Of a stretch of 64,000 nucleotides of DNA, positions 1 through 8,357 are shown in pieces. The DNA lies in the NCBI RefSeq assembly GCF_900116515.1, contig NZ_FPBA01000002.1:453353-517352 (forward strand). Reading direction: 5' to 3'. The translations under genes were made by a program, and so were the position numbers. Source of the DNA: Geodermatophilus amargosae. GTDB taxonomy: Bacteria; Actinomycetota; Actinomycetes; Mycobacteriales; Geodermatophilaceae. Under the pieces are notes generated by a model that did not search any database, was not told the origin of the DNA, and saw only the letters and a list, made by a program, of their open reading frames with translations. How positions within the stretch are numbered: the stretch's first letter is position 1; each line of letters starts with the position of its first letter.

Positions 1-630
1 GACCAGGTCCGGCGGCCCGGCCCCGCGCAGCTTCTTCGCCGCCGGCCGGAGGACGTCGGCGGCGTGCTCCTGCAGGGCCTCGAGCTTGGCAAGGTCGGGC
101 TTCCTGCCCGCGGCGGCCTCGGGCAGGAAGCGGCGGGTCATCCGCCCGGCGCCGAGCGGGACCGACAGAGCGACGTCGGGGTCCTCGTCCACACCGCTGG
201 CCAGCTCCAGCGAGCCGCCGCCGATGTCGAGGACGAGCAGCCGCCCGGCGCTCCACCCGTACCACCGGCGCACGGCCAGGAAGGTCAGCCGCGCCTCCTC
301 CTCGCCGCTGGTCACCTGCACGTCGACGCCGGTCTGAGCGCGGACGCGGTCGAGCACCTCCAGGCCGTTGACCGCCTCGCGGATCGCCGAGGTGACCAGG
401 GCGAGCACCTCGTCGCAGCCCTGCTCCTCGGCCCGCTTGCACGCCTTGCGCACCGCGTTGACCAGGGCCTTCTCGCCGGCCTTGGACAGGAAGTCGTCCT
501 TGCCGACGTGCTCGGCCAGCCGCAGGACGGACCGGTCGTCGTAGGTCGGGGTCGGGTGGCCACCGCGGTGGGCGTCGACCACAAGCAGGTGGACGGTGTT
601 CGAGCCGATGTCCAGAACGCCGAGCCGCAT
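1..630 (-). CDS. ppx: Ppx/GppA-family exopolyphosphatase, C-terminus cut by window edge
   Basis: Hydrolyses terminal phosphates of polyphosphate or of (p)ppGpp. The protein opens with the family's ASKHA phosphate-1 motif (LDIGSNTVHLL, residues 6-16). The phosphate-2 motif LDIGGGSLEL follows at about residue 150, so the nucleotide-binding core is present. Only 210 codons lie in the window; the family is usually about 300 residues, so roughly the last third is missing here. The ATG at 630 is preceded by CAGACT six bases upstream, which fits a leaderless mRNA. It is divergent from the gene at 671, with 40 bp between starts. Nearness to regX3-senX3 fits a role in phosphate economy, as with Rv0496 in mycobacteria. 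Confidence 0.9.
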   Translation of the reverse strand, partial: MRLGVLDIGSNTVHLLVVDAHRGGHPTPTYDDRSVLRLAEHVGKDDFLSKAGEKALVNAVRKACKRAEEQGCDEVLALVTSAIREAVNGLEVLDRVRAQTGVDVQVTSGEEEARLTFLAVRRWYGWSAGRLLVLDIGGGSLELASGVDEDPDVALSVPLGAGRMTRRFLPEAAAGRKPDLAKLEALQEHAADVLRPAAKKLRGAGPPDLV

Positions 631-658
631 GCGGTCAGTCTGCCGGTCGGGGTCTCCC

Positions 659-664
659 TAGGCT
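659..664 (+). promoter_or_regulatory. -10 element (TAGGCT) of a leaderless promoter
   Basis: TAGGCT ends six bases before the GTG at 671, so transcription would begin at or next to the start codon. The same arrangement recurs through the window and supports the GTG as the true start. Confidence 0.55.
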
Positions 665-670
665 GGGCCG

Positions 671-1477
671 GTGCAGGACGCGCCCCCGGAGGTCGACCCG
701 GACTTCGCCCGCGAGTGGATCGAGTTCCCGGACCCGGCCGACCCGCGGCACGTGGTCCGGGCCGACCTGACCTGGCTGGCGTCGGCCTGGACCTGCGTGT
801 TCGGCCGCGGGTGCGCCGGCGTCGTCGAGGGCCGGGCCGACGACGGCTGCTGCAGCCACGGCGCCTTCTTCACCGACGAGGACGACCTCTCCCGCGTGAC
901 CGCCGCGGTCGCCGACCTCACCGACGAGGACTGGCAGCTCGCCCCGGTCGGCCGCGGCGCCTGGACCGAGGAGGACACGGCAGACGACGAGGGCGGCGTC
1001 CGATCCCTCCGCACCCGCCTGGTCGACGGCGCCTGCGTCTTCCTCAACCGGCCGGGCTTCCCCGGCGGCACCGGCTGCGCGCTGCACCGCATGGCGCTGC
1101 GCGAGGAACTGCACCCGCTGACCACCAAGCCCGACGTCTGCTGGCAGCTGCCCGTGCGCCGCGAGCAGGAGCACGTCGAGCGGCCCGACGGGACGTCGGT
1201 GCTGGTCAGCACGATCGGCGAGTTCGACCGGCGCGGCTGGGGCCCGGGCGGTGCCGACCTGCACTGGTGGTGCAGCGGCTCCCCCACCGCGCACGTGTCC
1301 CCCGAGCCGCTGGTGGCCACCTACGCGGCCGAGCTCACCGCACTGCTGGGCCCGGCTGCCTACGCGGAGCTGCGCCGGCTGACCGAGGCCCGGCTCGACC
1401 TCGGCCTGGTCGCCCCGCACCCGGCCAGCCCCGCGCCGGTGCCCCTCACCCTGCAGCGCCGGCGGCCGCGCGACTGA
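671..1477 (+). CDS. Conserved cysteine-cluster protein of unknown function
   Basis: 268 residues, no signal peptide and no membrane segment. Cysteines are grouped as C-x5-C and then CC near residues 42-62 ([18 protein letters not shown]), with another pair in the middle ([18 protein letters not shown]). This resembles the metal-chelating YkgJ/DUF3109 style of Cys cluster, so a zinc or Fe-S site is plausible; that assignment is tentative. Trp-rich stretches (DLHWWCSG) follow. The GTG start is set by the TAGGCT element six bases upstream. It stands alone between ppx (divergent) and the MFS fusion (same strand, about 100 bp downstream). Confidence 0.8.
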   Translation: MQDAPPEVDPDFAREWIEFPDPADPRHVVRADLTWLASAWTCVFGRGCAGVVEGRADDGCCSHGAFFTDEDDLSRVTAAVADLTDEDWQLAPVGRGAWTEEDTADDEGGVRSLRTRLVDGACVFLNRPGFPGGTGCALHRMALREELHPLTTKPDVCWQLPVRREQEHVERPDGTSVLVSTIGEFDRRGWGPGGADLHWWCSGSPTAHVSPEPLVATYAAELTALLGPAAYAELRRLTEARLDLGLVAPHPASPAPVPLTLQRRRPRD

Positions 1478-1574
1478 CCGGAACTCCCCAGTCCGAGTGC
1501 GGCGAGGGGGCCGTGACGGCGCCTGCCGCCACTACCCTGCTCGGGACGACCGCGACGACCGGACGGCGGGAACT

Positions 1575-3758
1575 GTGAGCGACGGACAGGCGGCGAGTGC
1601 CGGCGCGCGCGCAGGCGGGTCGTCGGCCAGCGGCCGGGCGTCGGACAACGCGCTGCGCGCGCTCCTGCGGATCCCGGTGTTCCGTCGCATGTGGGCGGCG
1701 ATCGCCGTCTCCAGCCTCGGCGACTGGCTCGGCCTGCTGGCGACCACCGCGTTGGCCCAGCAGCTCACCCGCGACGAGTCGCTGGGCGTCCAGGGCGCGG
1801 CCATCTCCGGCGTCATCCTCGTCCGGCTGCTGCCCGACCTCCTCCTCGGCCCCATCGCCGGCGCCCTGGCCGACCGGCTGGACCGCCGCACCACCGTCGT
1901 CGTCGGTGACCTGCTGGCCTGCGCGCTGTACCTGTCGATCGGGCTGAGCTACGAGCTGACCTGGCTCTACGTCGCGCAGTTCCTCGTCGAGGCCGTGGGC
2001 CTGTTCACCAACCCGGCCAAGCAGGCGATCTGGGTGGCGATCGTCCCGCGCGAGCGGCTGGCCGTGGCCAACCAGGTCTCGCTGTTCAGCGTCTACGGCG
2101 CGGTCCCGGTGGCCTCGCTGCTGTTCGCCCTGCTCTCCACCGTCGCCCGGGTGTTCCCGGGCAGCGGCCAGAACGGGGACGCGCGGACGGCCATCGTCGT
2201 CGCCCTGCTGTTCAACGCGGCGACCTTCGCGGTCTCGGCCACCACCGTGCTGCTCTCGCGCCGGCTCATCCCACCGACACCCACCGACCGCCAGGCGTCG
2301 TCGAACGTGTTCTCCCTCATCGTCGAGGGCGTCTCGTTCCTGCGCGGACAGCCGCTGATGCGCGCCCTGTACGTCGGCGTCATCGGCGCGTTCGGGGCGG
2401 GCGGGCTGATCATCGGCGTCGCCCAGCTCTACATCGCCACCCTGGACGCCGGCGCCGCCGGTTACGGCGTGGTGTTCGGCATCGTGTTCACCGGCCTGGC
2501 CCTCGGCATGCTGGTCGGGCCACGGATCCTGCCGACCATCCCGCGGCGCACCCTGTTCGCCCGCTCGATCGGGCTGGCCGGGATCGCGCTGCTGGCGATG
2601 TCGCTGATCCAGGACTTCGTGCTGGCCACGGGCGCGGCGTTCCTCGTCGGCCTGTTCGCCGGGATCTCCTGGATCATCGGCTACACGCTCATCGGCTTCG
2701 AGGTCGAGGACCGGCTGCGCGGCCGGGTGTTCGCCTTCGTCATCTCCTCGGTGCGCGTCGTCCTGCTGCTGGCGGTCGCCGTCGGCCCGGGCCTCGCCGG
2801 CGTGCTCGGCACCCACGACCTGCGGGTCGGCGAGCTCATGCTCACCCTCACCGGTCCCGGGCTCACCCTGATGATCGGCGGCGCGCTGGCCCTGCTGGTC
2901 AGCGCCTATGCCGTCCGCCAGGTCGTCCCGCGCGGGCGCCCGGGCACCCGTGCCCGCGACGTGTTCCGCCTGCTGTGGGGCAGCTCCGACATCCTCTCGG
3001 CCTCGGCCAGCGGGACCGGCCTGTTCGTCGTCGTCGAGGGCGCCGACCGCGACCTGACCCGCCGCTACACGGCCGACCTCGCCCAGGTGCTGCGCGAGTC
3101 CGGGTGCGCCGTCGTGGCCACGCACGAGCCCAGTGACACCGCGCTCGGCCGCCAGGTCCGCACGCTGCTCTACCCGCCGGCACCGGACCCGGCGGCCCGC
3201 GTGACCGACGGCGAGGGACACCCGGTGGCCGCCTACACCGCAGCGCTGCTGGCCGCGGCCGACCGCGCCGAGCACGTCGCCACGGTGATCCGGCCGGCGC
3301 TCAAGCGGCGCGAGGTCGTCGTCTGCAACCACTACGTCGACACCTCGATCGCCTTCCAGGGCGCCGGGCAGGGCCTCGACGCCGACCGCATCTACCGCAC
3401 CTCGCTGTGGGCCACCCGCGGCCTGCTGCCCGACCTCACCGTGGTCGTCGACTCCCCGGTCACCGCCGGTCCCGCCGACGCCGACGCCGACGCGGTGCGC
3501 GCGGCCTTCCTCGACCGGGCCGACGCCGCCCCCGACCGCTACGTCGTCGTCCCGGGCGAGCTGCTGGGCACCGACGGGTCACCGGAGGGCTCCGGGCTGG
3601 TCTCCAGCGCCGTCCGCCGGAAGATCTCCGCCCTGCTCGTCCAGCGCTACCCCGAGCTCGGCGACGCCGGGGCCGACGGCGCCTCGGGCGCGGCCGACCC
3701 GCCGGTCGGCGCGGCACGGACCGGTACCGGGAGGATCGCCGGGGGCTCCGTAGGCTGA
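1575..3758 (+). CDS. MFS transporter fused to a degenerate thymidylate-kinase-like domain
   Basis: 727 residues from the GTG at 1575. Residues about 35-450 form a 12-helix MFS transporter with the loop ALADRLDRRTTVV after helix 2. Residues about 480-700 align by eye with thymidylate kinase: FVVVEGAD, THEPSDTALG, AADRAEHV, YVDTSIAFQGAGQGL. MFS-Tmk fusions are known in actinobacteria. Here the kinase signatures are gone: the P-loop GxDGxGKST reads GADRDLTRR (from residue 489), TREP reads THEP, and the DR of the DRY motif reads NH (residues 585-586). Phosphotransfer is therefore unlikely; a sensing or structural role is possible. A real Tmk should exist elsewhere. An alternative upstream GTG at 1497 is less likely. 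Confidence 0.88.
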   Translation: MSDGQAASAGARAGGSSASGRASDNALRALLRIPVFRRMWAAIAVSSLGDWLGLLATTALAQQLTRDESLGVQGAAISGVILVRLLPDLLLGPIAGALADRLDRRTTVVVGDLLACALYLSIGLSYELTWLYVAQFLVEAVGLFTNPAKQAIWVAIVPRERLAVANQVSLFSVYGAVPVASLLFALLSTVARVFPGSGQNGDARTAIVVALLFNAATFAVSATTVLLSRRLIPPTPTDRQASSNVFSLIVEGVSFLRGQPLMRALYVGVIGAFGAGGLIIGVAQLYIATLDAGAAGYGVVFGIVFTGLALGMLVGPRILPTIPRRTLFARSIGLAGIALLAMSLIQDFVLATGAAFLVGLFAGISWIIGYTLIGFEVEDRLRGRVFAFVISSVRVVLLLAVAVGPGLAGVLGTHDLRVGELMLTLTGPGLTLMIGGALALLVSAYAVRQVVPRGRPGTRARDVFRLLWGSSDILSASASGTGLFVVVEGADRDLTRRYTADLAQVLRESGCAVVATHEPSDTALGRQVRTLLYPPAPDPAARVTDGEGHPVAAYTAALLAAADRAEHVATVIRPALKRREVVVCNHYVDTSIAFQGAGQGLDADRIYRTSLWATRGLLPDLTVVVDSPVTAGPADADADAVRAAFLDRADAAPDRYVVVPGELLGTDGSPEGSGLVSSAVRRKISALLVQRYPELGDAGADGASGAADPPVGAARTGTGRIAGGSVG
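3751..3756 (+). promoter_or_regulatory. -10 element (TAGGCT) before the methyltransferase gene
   Basis: TAGGCT lies seven bases before GTG 3764 and overlaps the last codons of the upstream fusion gene. This suggests a separate leaderless transcript. Confidence 0.5.
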
Positions 3759-3763
3759 CCGCC

Positions 3764-4630
3764 GTGAGCGCCCCGGTGACCCCGCCTCCGGTGACGTGGA
3801 CCCCCGAGGACACCGAGGTGGTCGAATGCTGCCTCTGCGGCATCCCCGGCCGGCTCGTCCACGACCTCGCGCCCTTCGGCGTCGTCCGCTGCCCGTCGTG
3901 CGGCCTGGTGTTCATCAGCCCCCGGCTGCGTCCGGAGGCCCTCCAGCGGCTCTACGACGACGTCGGCTACTTCGAGGGCGGCGTGTACGGGGGTGGCGTC
4001 GAGGCAGGGGGCGCCGAGGACGGCGCGTCGTCGCGGGACCGCCGGTTCGACCCGGCGATGCTCTTGCAGCGCACCTGGACCGCCGGCCGCCTGGCGCTGC
4101 TGGACCGGGTCCGAGGCCGGTCTCCCGGCGGGCGGCTGCTCGAGGTCGGCGCCGGCTACGGCCTGTTCCTCGACGCCGCGCGCAGGGCCGGCTGGGACAC
4201 CAGCGGGGTGGAGCTCTCCCGCACCGGCGCGGAGCACGCCACCGGGACCCTCGGCCTCGACGTCTTCTGCGGCCAGCTCGCCGACGCGCCGCTGGGGCCC
4301 GGCTTCGACGTCCTCTGCGCCTGGGACACCGTCGAGCACGTGCCCGACCCGCTGGACTTCTGGCGGACGGCGCGCTCGCTGGTCGCCGACGACGGCGTCG
4401 TGCTGTTCTCCACGCCCTACGTCTCGTCGCTGCCGGCCCGCCTGCTGGGCACCCGCTGGTGGACCCTCAAGCCGGCCGAGCACATCTGGCACTTCACACC
4501 GCGCACGCACGCGATGCTGCTGGCGCGGGCCGGGTTCGCGCTCACGCGCGTGGTGCGCAGCCCGCTGGCGCCCAGCAACGCCGGCCGCCTCGACTCCCTC
4601 GTGGGCGTCGCCCGCCCGATCCCCCGCTAG
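3764..4630 (+). CDS. Class I SAM-dependent methyltransferase with N-terminal zinc ribbon
   Basis: 288 residues. The N-terminus has two CxxC pairs (ECCLCG, RCPSCGLVF), a zinc-ribbon-like head typical of the Methyltransf_23 type. SAM-binding motif I is LLEVGAGYGLFLDAA at about residue 127, with an acidic residue ending strand 2 (GVELS) and CAWDTVEHVPDP as the post-I/IV region. A C-terminal part rich in aromatics (TRWWTLKPAEHIWHF) follows. Such enzymes often modify sugars or small molecules; the substrate cannot be told. The gene meets the GlxA-type regulator tail to tail, and the two stop codons overlap in the palindrome CTAG. Confidence 0.85.
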   Translation: MSAPVTPPPVTWTPEDTEVVECCLCGIPGRLVHDLAPFGVVRCPSCGLVFISPRLRPEALQRLYDDVGYFEGGVYGGGVEAGGAEDGASSRDRRFDPAMLLQRTWTAGRLALLDRVRGRSPGGRLLEVGAGYGLFLDAARRAGWDTSGVELSRTGAEHATGTLGLDVFCGQLADAPLGPGFDVLCAWDTVEHVPDPLDFWRTARSLVADDGVVLFSTPYVSSLPARLLGTRWWTLKPAEHIWHFTPRTHAMLLARAGFALTRVVRSPLAPSNAGRLDSLVGVARPIPR

Positions 4631-5637
4631 GCGGCCGTTCCCTCACCGGCCGGGACGACCTCGACCTGGCCGCTGCCGGTGCGGAAGGTCTGCCGGTAGG
4701 CCCGCGGGGAGACGCCGCGGCGCCGGCTGAACTGCTCGCGGAAGCCGGCGGCGGTGCCGAACCCGACCAGCCGCGCGATCTCCTCCACCGGGGCGTCGCT
4801 CTCCTCGAGCAGCGCCTCGGCCGCCGCCAGCCGCTGCGCGAGCAGCCAGGCGTGCGGCGTCGTCCCCGTGGTGGCCTTGAACCGGCGGGCGAAGCTGCGC
4901 GGGCTCATCAGCGCGCGGCGGGCGAGCACCTCGACGCTGATGTCCTCGGCCAGGTGCGCCCGCGCCCAGTCCAGGACCAGCCCGAGCAGGTCGTCCTCGC
5001 ACCGGGCGACCGGCTCGTCGATGTACTGCGCCTGCCCGCCGTCGCGGTGCGGGGGGACGACCATCTCGCGGGCCAGCCCGTTGGCCGCCGCGGCGCCCCA
5101 CTCCCTGCGGACGAGGTGCAGGAGCGCGTCCACGCCGCTCGCCGTCCCGGCGCCGCTGATGATCGTGCCCTCGTCGACGTAGAGGACCCGCGGGTCGACG
5201 TCGACGGCCGGGTAGCGGGCGGCCATCTCGCCGGCATGGCGCCAGTGGGTGGTGGCCCGTTTCCCGTCGAGCAGGCCCGCCGCCGCGACGACGAAGGCGC
5301 CGGTGCAGTGGCTGACGATCTGGCCGCCCCGGGCGTGCACGGCGCGCAGCGCCTCGAGGACCGACGGCGGGACCGGGTGGGACAGCTTCTCCCACGCGGT
5401 GACCAGGACGATGTCGGAGACCGCCAGCCGCTCGAGACCGTGCTCGACGTACAGGGTCAGCCCGGTGTCGGTGCGCACGAGTCCCGGACGGTCGGTGACC
5501 ACCGCGAAGTCGAAGCGCGGCATGCCGAGACGGCGGTAGTCGTAGCCGAACACCTCGGCGGCGACGCCGAGGCCGAAGGCGCCGAGGACACCGTCCCCGG
5601 CGAGCAGACTGACGACGAGCGGGCGGTCCTCGGCCAT
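4627..5637 (-). CDS. GlxA/FtrA-type transcriptional regulator (DJ-1/PfpI + AraC HTH)
   Basis: 336 residues. Residues 5-190 are a DJ-1/PfpI-like amidotransferase fold with the nucleophile-elbow-like SHCTGAFVVAAAG (Cys at about 114). Residues about 225-320 are an AraC-type double helix-turn-helix (LARRALMSPRSFARRFKATTG, then EIARLVGFGTAAGFREQF, split across two helices). These proteins usually activate metabolic genes for quaternary amines or amino acids; the effector is not evident. The ATG at 5637 has a CATACT box six bases upstream, consistent with a leaderless start. It is divergent from a 68-residue CxxC protein. Confidence 0.9.
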   Translation of the reverse strand: MAEDRPLVVSLLAGDGVLGAFGLGVAAEVFGYDYRRLGMPRFDFAVVTDRPGLVRTDTGLTLYVEHGLERLAVSDIVLVTAWEKLSHPVPPSVLEALRAVHARGGQIVSHCTGAFVVAAAGLLDGKRATTHWRHAGEMAARYPAVDVDPRVLYVDEGTIISGAGTASGVDALLHLVRREWGAAAANGLAREMVVPPHRDGGQAQYIDEPVARCEDDLLGLVLDWARAHLAEDISVEVLARRALMSPRSFARRFKATTGTTPHAWLLAQRLAAAEALLEESDAPVEEIARLVGFGTAAGFREQFSRRRGVSPRAYRQTFRTGSGQVEVVPAGEGTAA

Positions 5638-5718
5638 GGCGGGAGTATGGCAGGAACGACGCGATCGGTGTCACCTCTGCCACTCGTCGGTCCCGCGGAC
5701 CCCGAGCACGCTCGTCCC

Positions 5719-5925
5719 ATGCTGCTGATCACCTGCCCCGTGACCCGGACCGACGAACTGGTCGCCGACCGGCGGATCCGGTCGGTCACCAACCACCCGA
5801 CCCACGTCGCGCTCTCGGTGGAGTGCCCCTCCTGCGGGGGCGTGCACGTCTATCGGACCGGCCGCCGGTGGGAGTCCCGCCCGGCCGTTGCCGCTCGACC
5901 TGCGCGCGAGCTCTCCCACGCCTAG
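5719..5925 (+). CDS. Small hypothetical CxxC protein
   Basis: 68 residues with a lone Cys near the start (ITCP), a CxxC pair (VECPSCGGVHVY) and basic residues (RTGRRW). It resembles a small zinc-binding or redox peptide, and no family is recognised. ATG 5719 is preferred over the in-frame ATG at 5647 because CACGCT sits six bases before it, as at other leaderless starts here. Its stop codon overlaps the TAGGAT promoter element of the next gene. Confidence 0.55.
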   Translation: MLLITCPVTRTDELVADRRIRSVTNHPTHVALSVECPSCGGVHVYRTGRRWESRPAVAARPARELSHA

Positions 5926-5928
5926 GAT
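5923..5928 (+). promoter_or_regulatory. -10 element (TAGGAT) of the DUF3072 gene
   Basis: TAGGAT is seven bases before ATG 5936, giving a leaderless start. The TAG is also the stop codon of the upstream small gene. Confidence 0.5.
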
Positions 5929-5935
5929 CGAACAC

Positions 5936-6157
5936 ATGAGCGAATCCAACGTGAACACCGGTCAGGCCGGCGACCCGACGGCCGAGAAGGACCCGTCGGA
6001 CTGGGTGACCGGGGACGAGCCGGCCACCGGCGCCCAGAAGAGCTACCTGCACACGCTGGCCCGCCAGGCCGGTGAGGACGTCCCCGAGGACATCACCAAG
6101 GCCGACGCCTCGAAGAAGATCGACGAGCTGCAGGAGGAGACCGGCCGGGGTCAGTGA
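5936..6157 (+). CDS. DUF3072 domain protein
   Basis: 73 residues, strongly acidic. The segment PATGAQKSYLHTLARQAG followed by DITKADASKKIDELQ matches the DUF3072 pattern, a SAP/XPG-I-like two-helix unit seen in many actinobacteria. The function is unknown. The N-terminal 30 residues are polar and probably disordered. The start is fixed by TAGGAT seven bases upstream. It is convergent with regX3. Confidence 0.8.
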   Translation: MSESNVNTGQAGDPTAEKDPSDWVTGDEPATGAQKSYLHTLARQAGEDVPEDITKADASKKIDELQEETGRGQ

Positions 6158-6233
6158 CCCCGGCCGGCACGACCTGGACCCGTCCCGGGTCCCACCCTGG
6201 CCCTGCCGGGGTGGGGAGGACGGGGTGGCCCGA

Positions 6234-6914
6234 TCAGATCTCGAACTTGTAGCCGAGACCGCGCACCGTCACGAGGTGCTTGGGGTTGGCCGGGTCGGGC
6301 TCGATCTTGGCGCGCAGGCGCTTGACGTGGACGTCGAGGGTCTTGGTGTCGCCCACGTAGTCCGAGCCCCACACCCGGTCGATCAGCTGCCCGCGGGTCA
6401 GCACCCGGCCGGCGTTGCGCAGCAGCAGCTCGAGCAGGTCGAACTCCTTGAGCGGCAGCCCCACCGGCTCGCCGTCCACGGCCACCACGTGCCGCTCGAC
6501 GTCCATCCGCACCGGGCCGGCCTCCAGCGCGCCGTCGGCCGGGGCCTCGACGTCCCCGCGGCGGCGCAGCACGGCGCGGATACGCGCCACCAGCTCGCGT
6601 GCCGAGTAGGGCTTGGTGACGTAGTCGTCGGCCCCGAGTTCCAGGCCCACGACCTTGTCGACCTCGGAGTCCTTGGCCGTGAGCATGATGATCGGGACGT
6701 TGCTGCGGGAGCGCAGCGCCCGGCACACCTCGGTGCCCGGCAGTCCCGGGAGCATGAGGTCGAGCAGGACGATGTCTGCACCTGCGCGGTCGAACTCGGC
6801 CAGGGCCTCGGGGCCCGTGGCGGCCACGACCGCCTCGAACCCCTCGCGGCCGAGCATGTAGGACAGCGCGTCGGAGAAGGACTCCTCGTCCTCCACCACG
6901 AGCACTCGGGTCAT
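6234..6914 (-). CDS. regX3: OmpR-family response regulator RegX3/PhoP (phosphate response)
   Basis: 226 residues. The receiver domain has acidic pocket E8/D9, phospho-acceptor D52 (VLLDLMLPG), T79 and K101. The winged-helix DNA-binding domain covers residues about 130-226 and ends GLGYKFEI, as typical. Identity as RegX3/PhoP rests on partnership with a one-TM histidine kinase, divergence from phoU, and the gpmA-mshA neighbourhood. Its first codons overlap the end of senX3 by four bases (ATGA), so the two are translationally coupled. It is the likely binder of the Pho boxes at 8211-8243 and 40001-40022. Confidence 0.93.
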   Translation of the reverse strand: MTRVLVVEDEESFSDALSYMLGREGFEAVVAATGPEALAEFDRAGADIVLLDLMLPGLPGTEVCRALRSRSNVPIIMLTAKDSEVDKVVGLELGADDYVTKPYSARELVARIRAVLRRRGDVEAPADGALEAGPVRMDVERHVVAVDGEPVGLPLKEFDLLELLLRNAGRVLTRGQLIDRVWGSDYVGDTKTLDVHVKRLRAKIEPDPANPKHLVTVRGLGYKFEI

Positions 6915-8137
6915 TGCCGTCCTTCCTGGAGGACCCCGCCGGCGTCGGACGCCGCAGCGGGAGGTGGGGGGCGGTCCTCGACCGCCAGGGGGATGCGCAG
7001 CGTGAAGGTGGAGCCGAGGCCCTCCTCGCTCCACACGCTGACCGAGCCGCCGTGGTTGCTGGCCACGTGTTTGACGATGGCCAGGCCCAGGCCGGTGCCG
7101 CCGGTCTTGGTGGCCCGCGACTGGTCGACCCGGTAGAAGCGCTCGAAGACCCGCTCGCGGTCGGCCCGCGGGATGCCGATGCCGCTGTCGGTGACCGCGA
7201 TCTCGGCGAACCCGCCGCGCGCCCGCGCCCCGACGGCGATCTTCGTGTTTTCGGGGCTGTAGGCGACCGCGTTGGCCAGCAGGTTGGTCACCGCCGTCGC
7301 CAGCTGGGGCTCGACGCCACGCACCAGGAGGCCCCGCGTTCCGCCGACGGCGATGGTGATGCCCTTGGCGGCGGCGGCCAGGCCGGTGCGGTCGACGGCC
7401 TCGGCGAGCACGGTGTCGACGTCGACCGGCGTCAGCTCCGGCAGTGGCTCGGCGCCCTGCAGGCGGGACAGGTCGATCAGCTCGCGGACCAGCCGGGCCA
7501 GCCGGTCGGCCTCGTGCGCCATGCGCGCGGCGAAGCGCTGCACGGTGTCGGGGTCGTCGGCGGCGCCCTGCATGGCCTCGGCGAGCAGGCCCAGCGCGCC
7601 GACCGGCGTCTTGAGCTCGTGCCCGACGTTGGCGACGAAGTCGCGGCGGACCGCCTCGACGCGACGGGCCTCGGTGACGTCCTGGAGGACCAGCGCCACG
7701 GGGCCGGGCACGGCCGACGCCGAGGCGTCGCCGGGAGAGGTGTCCAGCCGGATGCCGTGGGCGCCGACCAGCCGCGTGCCGCCGCCGACGACCTCGCCGG
7801 GCAGCGAGACGTCCGAGCGCCGGCTCCCCCAGCGGCGGACCTCGCGGACCAGGTCCTGCAGGGCGGGGACGACGAGCCTGCGGTCGCGCACGATGCCGAG
7901 CCCGCGCGCCGTCGGGTTGGCCACGACGACGGCGTCGTCCTTGTCGAGCAGCAGCACCGCGGGGTCCATGAGGTCGAGCAGCCGGCGGGCGAGCTGCGCC
8001 TCGGCGGCGCCGTCCCGGTCGGCGTCGCTCCCGGCGCGCTCGGCTCTCTCGGCGCCGCGGCGCGCGAGCAGCACGCCGACGGCCACCACGAGGGCGCCGA
8101 CGACGACACCGGTCACGAGGGCGACCAGCGGGCTCAC
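6911..8137 (-). CDS. senX3: Sensor histidine kinase SenX3 (phosphate sensing)
   Basis: 408 residues. A single membrane helix (residues 3-24) is followed by a PAS-like domain (about 48-155, opening LLDLMDPAVLLLDKDD). Then come HisKA with phospho-acceptor H173 (NVGHELKTP) and HATPase_c with the N box (TNLLANAVAYSP), G1 (DSGIGIP) and G2 (GGTGLGLAIVKH). It lacks a periplasmic sensor loop, which fits SenX3/PhoR proteins that read phosphate through PstSCAB-PhoU. The GTG at 8137 is preceded by TAGCAT seven bases away, a leaderless start. It is divergent from phoU. Confidence 0.93.
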   Translation of the reverse strand: MSPLVALVTGVVVGALVVAVGVLLARRGAERAERAGSDADRDGAAEAQLARRLLDLMDPAVLLLDKDDAVVVANPTARGLGIVRDRRLVVPALQDLVREVRRWGSRRSDVSLPGEVVGGGTRLVGAHGIRLDTSPGDASASAVPGPVALVLQDVTEARRVEAVRRDFVANVGHELKTPVGALGLLAEAMQGAADDPDTVQRFAARMAHEADRLARLVRELIDLSRLQGAEPLPELTPVDVDTVLAEAVDRTGLAAAAKGITIAVGGTRGLLVRGVEPQLATAVTNLLANAVAYSPENTKIAVGARARGGFAEIAVTDSGIGIPRADRERVFERFYRVDQSRATKTGGTGLGLAIVKHVASNHGGSVSVWSEEGLGSTFTLRIPLAVEDRPPPPAAASDAGGVLQEGRQ

Positions 8138-8144
8138 AGGGCCG

Positions 8145-8150
8145 ATGCTA
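8145..8150 (-). promoter_or_regulatory. -10 element (TAGCAT) of senX3-regX3
   Basis: On the minus strand TAGCAT ends seven bases before the senX3 GTG. The Pho box on the other flank is about 60 bp further upstream, so it may serve phoU mainly. Confidence 0.5.
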
Positions 8151-8210
8151 GGCGGCTCCAGGACCTCGTCATCCCCCGTGTGGGTGGCGACGCAACCCGG
8201 GGGACCGACT

Positions 8211-8243
8211 GTTCACGCCGGGGTGTCCCCGCGTTCACCGACC
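8211..8243 (+). promoter_or_regulatory. Pho box: three 11-bp direct-repeat units upstream of phoU
   Basis: Three consecutive 11-mers are visible: GTTCACGCCGG, GGTGTCCCCGC and GTTCACCGACC. Units 1 and 3 share GTTCAC exactly 22 bp apart. This matches the known PhoP/RegX3 direct-repeat unit (G-G/T-TCA-YYY). The -10-like TACCCT at 8271-8276 begins 28 bp after the last base of unit 3. Confidence 0.75.
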
Positions 8244-8270
8244 ACTCCCGTCGCGTGCCTCGTGAGCACC

Positions 8271-8276
8271 TACCCT
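8271..8276 (+). promoter_or_regulatory. -10 element (TACCCT) of phoU
   Basis: TACCCT has no good -35, as expected for an activator-dependent promoter fed by the Pho box. It implies a 5' leader of about 75 nt. The spacing to the box equals that at pstS. Confidence 0.5.
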
Positions 8277-8357
8277 CGGAGACGTCGGGGCGGCACACCG
8301 AGCAGATGGTGACCGGCCGGCGGCACCCGGCGGACCGCCGGCCGACGAGGAGGACCC

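Noticed and set aside
1446..3332. Very long minus-strand open frame opposite the MFS fusion
   Set aside because: Low-complexity Gln/Asp/Glu/Arg translation typical of the antisense shadow of a high-GC gene; the plus-strand protein has clear domains.
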